Part shown: positions 56,295 to 64,000 of the stretch, piece by piece
Layout: each line of letters opens with the position of its first letter
How positions within the stretch are numbered: the stretch's first letter is position 1
Assembly (NCBI GenBank): GCA_033980235.1
Contig: CM067065.1
Span: forward strand, 3,849,847-3,913,846
DNA: 64,000 bases
Origin: Diadema setosum
Taxonomy: Eukaryota > Echinodermata > Echinoidea > Diadematoida > Diadematidae
Direction of reading: 5' to 3'
The notes under the pieces: model-generated
The model's input: only the letters and a program-made list of their open reading frames with translations
The model's database searches: none
What the model was told of the DNA's origin: nothing
Program-made: the position numbers and the translations under genes

Positions 56295-58548
56295 ACGGAA
56301 ATGTCTGAATACAGACGACGAGGAGCAGCAAAATCTGAGAACATGACAAATTTTGTGTCAAACGTTGGGTAATTGCTGATTCACACATTTTCGCACACAC
56401 ATAAGACCTTATCTAATGGCAAGATAAACTTGTTTACTACGTATGATGAAATCTTTGAAGGCTTCCCGTGGTGGTAGAATGTTGAGTGTTGGAAGGCTTC
56501 ACGGTGCGCCACGTATTCTTTCTGGAATATGTTAGTGGCCCTGAAAAGGGCCTACCCAATCCCGACGTTTCGGCAAGCATGTTCTGGCCGTTCTAAAGGG
56601 AAGCATGTTCTCGACGTTCTCAAAGGAATGAGAACGGCCATTCCCTTGAGAACGACGAGATCATGCTTGCCGAAACGTCGGAATTGGGTAGGCCCTTTTC
56701 AGGGCCACTCACATACTCCAGAAAGAATACGTGGTGCACCGTGAAGCGTTCCACCACCCATTGTTTACTACAATTATCATCCTCTTTTGCTCTGGAATAG
56801 ACTGCAGAAAAAGTGAAATATTGAGATCACAGATGGCAATCATGGCAATTTAGATTCATCTCCGCCTCGACCATGGGATCAAAGCAGTGAAGCATGTTAA
56901 AAATGTCTTTGTGGCGCTTTTGGGACGCACAGGAGCATGAATTGATTAGCAATACGGTGAATGTCCTTGTGTAGTAGGTCCATGGCACATCTTCATCCTT
57001 GTTCGATATGTTGATATCCGAAGCGACGCACTCGCAACAGTTGGGGGAGTGCATGCATGCATGCAATGTGTACCACACGCAGTTGCGCGCGAGATCTCGA
57101 GAGGCATGAGCTCGAGTGTGGGAGGAAGTAAGGATCGCGCATCACAGAGTCACGTGATTGATTTGGATTCCGTACAACAGTTCGAACTGCTTAGCTTAAA
57201 ATATTCCAAAATAGAAGTTAGGCATGATCTGAAGCATATGGGATCCTCGATGTTTTAACTAACTAATGGATAATTATGAATCTGATTCGGATTTCTTCTT
57301 TCACTGTGATCTACTGACAGACGCCTGTCCAGCAAGCTGGCCACCCCGAGCTGCTGGGCGTAATTATGAATCTGATTTGGATTTCTTCTTTCACTGTGAT
57401 TTACTGACAGACGCCTGTCCAGCAAACTGGCCACCCCGAGCTGCTGGGCGTGATGCTTGCTACATCTACCGCGGGGACCAGAAAGAATGGACTGCTGCGA
57501 GAGATGCCTGCAGGGAAATCGGCGGGAAACTGGTAAAGTTTGAATCCGAGGCGGAGGTCGCCACCGTGAGAAATTTCGTCATGTCTACCTACAAACTGGA
57601 TCAATTTGGTAGTTTGTGGACCGGTCTCAATGATCGCTCTAACGAGGGGATCTACGTTTGGGACGGTTTTGGTGGATCGCTGAGCACATCCAGCTCCTTG
57701 TGGGGAGCTGGCCACCCTGACAACGTTTACAATTGGTGGTATAGGTCTGGCGAAAACTGTGTTGAACTCCGTGGGAGAAAACTCAACGACTTGTATTGTA
57801 CAGATGAGCTTCCATTCGTCTGCGAGTACCACCCATTGGACTAATATTTAAAAGTGGAATTGACGGCCGGTGACAAATGAATGGGGAGAAAGACAAAAAG
57901 AGATCCAACGCATGAGTAGACACAATATATATTTTAATAATTATGTCAATGAGTACTTACATAATTCACATATTTTATGTAACTACATTATGTTTATGCG
58001 TTCACATCATGCTATGAATTGTTATTCTGGTTGTTACGGGTGGATACGTCTCAGATTACACATTTGTACATTTCGATGATGTGAGCCTCTCGCATTAAAA
58101 AGAAAGCCAGATATCACGCACACTAGTCCATTAACCTCTGTTTGATTGTTTTTGTTGTATGGATTTGTGTATGTGGGGTGTACCTCTTTACATACTATCT
58201 TACAACCTCGTTGGCATGTGTTCAGAAGTAGATCTTATTTCGATAACAGTAGCTGTCCTCTGTATTTCAATTATCGATTTTGTCCCTAAAATTATTTCAA
58301 ATGAATTGATAAATCAGAAATAAATGATTAATTGACTTGAGAACAGATTCAAATGGACGATAACAACGTAACACGAAACGTGCTTCCATCAGCGCATCTA
58401 GAGAAAATGCGATTAAATGTATAATATGATAATCACTGGTATAATAAAGAAAACTAGCGCACATTGTGAACGCGTCTCGAGTAATTTATTTGTCGTTATG
58501 TCAACTTGCTTGCAAGTTCTAATGGTGGTTAGACTGGCAAAGGCTGAG

Positions 58549-58584
<36 letters not shown>

Positions 58585-58964
58585 ATTTTGCCACGTTCAT
58601 GCATTCAAGATATAACTTCCCACAACTTACACGTGGATATTAAATCACCGATATTTGTTGTTGCTGTGATTTTTGAAGAGTATCTTTTATTTTGAGTTTG
58701 GTGATCTGTACTTCATAAAATGTAACTTTTTATTACTTCGGCCGACATTTTTTTTTTTTTTTTTTTTACTCCGCTGACAATTGCTCCGCCGACATTTTCT
58801 TCGAAGATACGGCATTTTCTCCCCTGATACATGATACAATGAATTTTGTGATTTCTTTATTTTTATTTCTTTGGGTCTGGCGACATGAAAATGTTATTCA
58901 GAAATTATTTGCACAATTATTGTTTCTTTCTTAATCAATGCTTCAAAAGAGATGGAATTAGAAT
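56295..58964 (+). repeat. Lectin cassette 2
   Basis: Same layout as cassette 1 at about 2,670 bp. Its foldback stem-loops are at 56537-56552 (minus) and 56691-56706 (plus). It differs from cassette 1 by scattered substitutions, by length changes in (GA)n (about 58553-58581) and poly-T, and by the 5' margin, which here continues from cassette 1 sequence. Confidence 0.9.
57321..57844 (+). CDS. C-type lectin domain exon, copy 2
   Basis: Same exon architecture as copy 1, including two acceptors (exon starts 57321 or 57411). Coding differences from copy 1 are Val to Leu in the GS(V/L)WTGLND core, Thr to Ile in NEG(T/I)YVW, and Pro to Leu in the translated second acceptor segment. The calcium-site-like GHPDN and LND motifs and all cysteines are unchanged. 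No signal-peptide exon is found between copy 1 and copy 2, so expression would need splicing from an upstream exon past copy 1, or an undetected first exon. Confidence 0.85.
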
Positions 58965-61679
58965 ACGGAAATGTCTGAATACAGACGACGAGGAGCAGCA
59001 AAATCTGAGAACATGACAAATTTTGTGTCAAACGTTGGGTAATTGCTGATTCACACATTTTCGCACACACATAAGACCTTATCTAATGGCAAGATAAACT
59101 TGTTTACTACGTATGATGAAATCTTTGAAGGCTTCCCGTGGTGGTAGAATGTTGAGTGTTGGAAGGCTTCACGGTGCGCCACGTATTCTTTCTGGAATAT
59201 GTTAGTGGCCCTGAAAAGGGCCTACCCAATCCCGACGTTTCGGCAAGCATGTTCTGGCCGTTCTAAAGGGAAGCATGTTCTCGACGTTCTCAAAGGAATG
59301 AGAACGGCCATTCCCTTGAGAACGACGAGATCATGCTTGCCGAAACGTCGGAATTGGGTAGGCCCTTTTCAGGGCCACTCACATACTCCAGAAAGAATAC
59401 GTGGTGCACCGTGAAGCGTTCCACCACCCATTGTTTACTACAATTATCATCCTCTTTTGCTCTGGAATAGACTGCAGAAAAGTGAAATATTGAGATCACA
59501 GATGGCAATCATGGCAATTTAGATTCATCTCCGCCTCGACCATGGGATCAAAGCAGTGAAGCATGTTAAAAATGTCTTTGTGGCGCTTTTGGGACGTACA
59601 GGAGCATGAATTGATTAACAATACGGTGAATGTCCTTGTGTAGTAGGTCCATGGCACATCTTCATCCTTGTTCGATATGTTGATATCCGAAGCGACGCAC
59701 TCACAACAGTTGGGGGAGTGCATGCATGCATGCAATGTGTACCACACGCAGTTGCGCGCGAGATCTCGAGAGGCATGAGCTCGAGTGTGGGAGGAAGTAA
59801 GGATCGCGCATCACAGAGTCACGTGATTGATTTGGATTCCGTACAACAGTTCGAACTGCTTAGCTTAAAATATTCCAAAATAGAAGTTAGGCATGATCTG
59901 AAGCATATGGGATCCTCGATGTTTTAACTAACTAATGGATAATTATGAATCTGATTCGGATTTCTTCTTTCACTGTGATCTACTGACAGACGCCTGTCCA
60001 GCAAGCTGGCCACCCCGAGCTGCTGGGCGTAATTATGAATCTGATTTGGATTTCTTCTTTCACTGTGATTTACTGACAGACGCCTGTCCAGCAAACTGGC
60101 CACCCCGAGCTGCTGGGCGTGATGCTTGCTACATCTACCGCGGGGACCAGAAAGAATGGACTGCTGCGAGAGATGCCTGCAGGGAAATCGGCGGGAAACT
60201 GGTAAAATTTGAATCCGAGGCGGAGGTCGCCACCGTGAGAAATTTCGTCATGTCTACCTACAAACTGGATCAATTTGGTAGTGTGTGGACCGGTCTCAAT
60301 GATCGCTCTAACGAGGGGACCTACGTTTGGGACGGTTTTGGTGGATCGCTGAGCACATCCAGCTCCTTGTGGGGCGCTGGCCACCCTGACAACGTTTACA
60401 ATTGGTGGTACAGGTCTGACGAAGACTGTGTTGAACTCCGTGGGAGAAAACTCAACGACTTGTATTGTACAGATGTGCTTCCATTCGTCTGCGAGTACCA
60501 CCCATTGGACTAATATTTAAAAGTGGAATTGACGGCCGGCGACAAATGAATGGGGAGAAAGACAAAAAGAGATCCAACGCATGAGTAGACACAATATATA
60601 TTTTAATAATTATGTCAATGAGTACTTACATAATTCACATATTTTATGTAACTACATTATGTTTATGCGTTCACATCATGCTATGAATTGTTATTCTGGT
60701 TGTTACGGGTGGATACGTCTCAGATTACACATTTGTACATTTCGATGATGTGAGCCTCTCGCATTAAAAAGAAAGCCAGATATCACGCACACTAGTCCAT
60801 TAACCTCTGTTTGATTGTTTTTGTTGTATGGATTTGTGTATGTGGGGTGTACCTCTTTACATACTATCTTACAACCTCGTTGGCATGTGTTAAGAAGTAG
60901 ATCTTATTTCGATAACAGTAGCTGTCCTCTGTATTTCAATTATCGATTTTGTCCCTAAAATTATTTCAAATGAATTGATAAATCAGAAATAAATGAATAA
61001 TTGACTTGAGAACAGATTCAAATGGACGATAACAACGTAACACGAAACGTGCTTCCATCAGCGCATCTAGAGAAAATGCGATTAAATGTATAATATGATA
61101 ATCACTGGTATAATAAAGAAAACTAGCGCACATTGTGAACGCGTCTCGAGTAATTTACTTGTCGTTATGTCAACTTGCTTGCAAGTTCTAATGGTGGTTA
61201 GACTGGCAAAGGCTGAGACGGAGAGAGAGAGAGAGAGAGAGAGAGAAGGATTTTGCCACGTTCATGCATTCAAGATATAACTTCCCACAACTTACACGTG
61301 GATATTAAATCACCGATATTTGTTGTTGCTGTGATTTTTGAAGAGTATCTTTTATTTTGAGTTTGGTGATCTGTACTTCATAAAATGTAACTTTTTATTA
61401 CTTCGGCCGACATTTTTTTTTTTTTTTTTACTCCGCTGACAATTGCTCCGCCGACATTTTCTTCGAAGATACGGCATTTTCTCCCCTGGCAAGTGCTTCG
61501 TTGACTCTGCCGAAGATTAAATAGTCAGTTGAATTCCAAGTGTTTATGATACAATGAATTTTGTGATTTCTTTATTTTTATTTCTTTGGGTCTGGCGACA
61601 TGAAAATGTTAATCAGAAATTATTTGCACAATTATTGTTTCTTTCTTAATCAATGCTTCAAAAGAGATGGAATTAGAAT
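58965..61679 (+). repeat. Lectin cassette 3
   Basis: Same layout, slightly longer (about 2,715 bp). After the poly-T run it keeps an extra segment at about 61487-61545 (GCAAGTGCTTCGTTGACTCT and following) that is missing from cassettes 1 and 2. This suggests those two share a deletion and a more recent common ancestor. Stem-loops are at 59207-59222 (minus) and 59361-59376 (plus). Confidence 0.9.
59990..60513 (+). CDS. C-type lectin domain exon, copy 3
   Basis: Same exon with acceptors giving starts at 59990 or 60080. It is the most diverged copy in protein. Gly-Glu-Asn-Cys becomes Asp-Glu-Asp-Cys next to the sugar-binding loop, and Glu to Val changes TD(E/V)LPF near the end; several silent changes accompany these. 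The Glu that can ligate calcium in classical lectins is kept. All six cysteines, WTGLND, GHPDN and LND are intact. Confidence 0.85.
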
Positions 61680-62686
61680 ACGGAAATGTCTGAATACAGA
61701 CGACGAGGAGCAGCAAAATCTGAGAACATGACAAATTTTGTGTCAAACGTTGGGTAATTGCTGATTCACACATTTTCGCACACACATAAGACCTTATCTA
61801 ATGGCAAGATAAACTTGTTTACTACGTATGATGAAATCTTTGAAGGCTTCCCGTGGTGGACAGAACGTTGAGTGGTGGAAGGCTTCACGGTGCACCACGT
61901 ATTCTTTCTGGAGTATGTGAGTGGCCCTGAAAAGGGCCTACCCAATCCCGACGTTTCGGCAAGCATGTTCCAGCCGTTCTAAAGGGAAGCATGTTCTCGC
62001 CGTTCTCAAAGGAATGAGAACGGCCATTCCCTTGAGAAACGTCGGGATTGGGTAGGCCCTTTTCAGGGCCACTCACATACTCCAGAAAGAATACGTGGTG
62101 CACCGTGAAGCGTTCCACCACCCATTGTTTACTACAATTATCATCCTCTTTTGCTCTGGAATAGACTGCAGAAAAGTGAAATATTGAGATCACAGATGGC
62201 AATCATGGCAATTTAGATTTCTCGAATCTCCGTTTTGTTCTTCGTCTCCGCCTCGACCATGGGATCAAAGCAGTGAAGCATGTTAAAAATGTCTTTGTGG
62301 CGCTTTTGGGATGTACAGGAGCATGAACTGATTAACGATACGGTGAATGTCCTTGTGTAGTAGGTCCATGGCACATCTTCATCCTTGTTCGATTTTTTGA
62401 TATCCGAAGCGACGCACTCACAACAGTTGGGGGAGTGCATGCATGCATGCATGCAGTGTGTACCACACGCAGTTGCGCGCGAGATCTCGAGAGGCATGAG
62501 CACTGCTGCAACTTCGCTCGAGTGGGGGAGGAAGTAAGGATCGCGCATCACAGAGTCACGTGATTGATTTGGATTCCGTACAACAGTTCGAACTGCTTAG
62601 CTTAAAATATTCCAAAATAGAAGTTAGGCATGATCTGAAGCATATGGGATCCTTGATGTTTTAACTAACTAATGGATAATTGAAGG
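61680..62686 (+). repeat. Lectin cassette 4, truncated before the lectin exon
   Basis: Matches the cassettes up to TAACTAACTAATGGATAATT and then departs into unrelated sequence one short step before the splice acceptor and exon. The foldback has lost about 22 bp in its right arm but keeps both stem-loops (61923-61938 minus, 62055-62070 plus). Small insertions (AATCTCCGTTTTGTTCTTCG near 62225; CACTGCTGCAACTTCG near 62501) mark it as distinct. Confidence 0.85.
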
Positions 62687-64000
62687 GGTCGGTGCATTAT
62701 AGTGCTAACCCACACAATGTTCATTTTGAGATAATCGCTTTTGAAAGTTTGAAAAAATCCATAAATCAGGTTAATGACTCGAGAAGGCCATTTTTTTCGT
62801 ATATGAACCTTTACATACTCAAGATTGAATAGTGTCTTGGGGAAATTTACTACACTGATATTTTGGTGGATTCAAGAGGATTTTTCAAGTCACATTTTGA
62901 ATTTGTGGCTTAGCACTTTATTGCAGCCAAATCCGTCGTGTATACAAATAATCTTTATTTCTTGAAAACTCACAAAATATCAATATCTCTTCGTTAAAAA
63001 TGGAAAATTAATGTAATATTTGAGTTTCCCTCCTATGTGACGTGAAATTAAAATAAGATATACTTATTTTTAACTGTCTGTATTGTATAATCTGTGTAAA
63101 TTATGAAGACAAACTTTGCATATATTTCAGACGCACACACGCGCACAGAATCAATCATATACGCATAAAGACATCTTGAAATGTGGATATTAAACAATTT
63201 CAACAATTCAAGTTTTAAAAGACAAAGCATTCAGTGTCATACAAAATAATGATATGATTTGTTGGGGGGGGGGGGGGGAGGGGTTATGTCTCATTGAGGA
63301 TTTTACATTTTCCGTGTACCTAAATGCAGGGAAAGAGTCCCTTCTTCAGCATTATGCATATAACGCATTTTAAATTTAGAGTATCTAGATCAGAGAAAAT
63401 AAAGTAAAATGGTACATATCAACATTATTCCAGAGATTATCATGTCTTTTGTTGAGCGGAAAAAACATATAAAGTAGACATTAAGGCCTTGTTTCTTGTT
63501 TAGGGTATCAAAATCACCAATAGTTCTCTAAAATCCTTCTTTGATGACAACGAATTTACCCTCCCCCCCAAAAAAAAAAAAAAGTGTTGTATGAGAATTA
63601 TGACTGTACATGCCTCAATTAATCCTCTTCATGTTCGTTGGTAAATGCAGGCTGTGTGAAATTATGCAGGAAAGTTCTTATCACAAAATGAATGACTAAC
63701 TCTTAATGGCCAAAAATATATGAAGAAAAAAAATAAAAATTGGGGAAAAATCTCTTTGGAAGCCTGAACAGTTATAGATTTCGCATATTCGGACAGACCA
63801 TACATGCTGAAATACAATGTGCCGAATAAGACCAAAATAGTCTACGTATTATACCAAGTTGGTGTGTTTATACACATACATTTTACCCCATATGCACGTT
63901 TTCAGACTACATTTGGATCATGAAGATCATTTAGGTACAAGAAAAAATGTTCTCATGTCAAAGCTGTTACGGTGACAAAAACATACACGAAAAAGTGAAA
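62687..64000. other. Non-coding, no recognised gene
   Basis: AT-rich. A G run at about 63264-63282 and an A run near 63572. No lectin exon, splice pair or element boundary recognised. Confidence 0.45.

Overview
This is animal nuclear DNA, most likely from a marine invertebrate deuterostome, with an echinoderm as my best guess. The grounds are AT-rich, intron-like sequence with GT/AG splice signals, L1-type and CR1/L2-type LINE retrotransposons, tRNA-derived SINEs, many terminal-inverted-repeat (TIR) elements, small secreted C-type lectin exons, and histone-type 3' stem-loops followed by an AGAAAGA purine block like that of sea urchin histone genes. The species cannot be fixed from sequence alone. 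Nothing bacterial or organellar was seen. Mobile DNA dominates and conventional coding sequence is sparse.

Layout. 1-17 kb: mostly non-coding. It holds a possible cysteine-motif first exon (1629), a broken RecQ-like helicase on the minus strand (4947-5549), several MITE-like elements, and a 1.9-kb hAT-like element with an 8-bp target duplication (14408-16298). 17-27 kb: a nearly intact L1-superfamily LINE. ORF1 is at 17281-18282. ORF2 (22446-26232) carries endonuclease, reverse transcriptase and a C-terminal CCHC, and is broken by one extra T in a T run. The two ORFs are separated by an unusually long 4.2-kb spacer made of degenerate direct repeats. 27-43 kb: stacked non-autonomous elements. 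These include TTAA-bounded foldback elements, one of them a 1.4-kb palindromic array (35397-36787), TGTGACC-ended MITEs, SINEs, arrays with YY1-like motifs, a CR1/L2-like LINE relic (38010-39120) and a three-fold 0.6-kb tandem repeat (41080-42990).

43-62 kb is the best candidate for a functional locus. A signal-peptide exon at 43484-43616 ends at a strong phase-1 splice donor. About 11 kb downstream begins a tandem array of 2.67-kb cassettes (53627-62686). Three complete cassettes each hold one exon encoding an entire C-type lectin domain, with a stop codon, 3' UTR and AATAAA; a fourth is truncated before its exon. No signal-peptide exon was found inside a cassette. The exons could therefore be alternative last exons of one gene, or copies that lost their 5' exon. 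Each lectin exon carries a 90-bp duplication of its splice acceptor. Each cassette also carries a foldback with a histone-type stem-loop on both strands. The intron holds a degenerate second LINE copy (46120-52110) riddled with nested insertions, including a SINE dimer joined to a perfect 134-bp palindrome.

62.7-64 kb: AT-rich, with no recognised gene.
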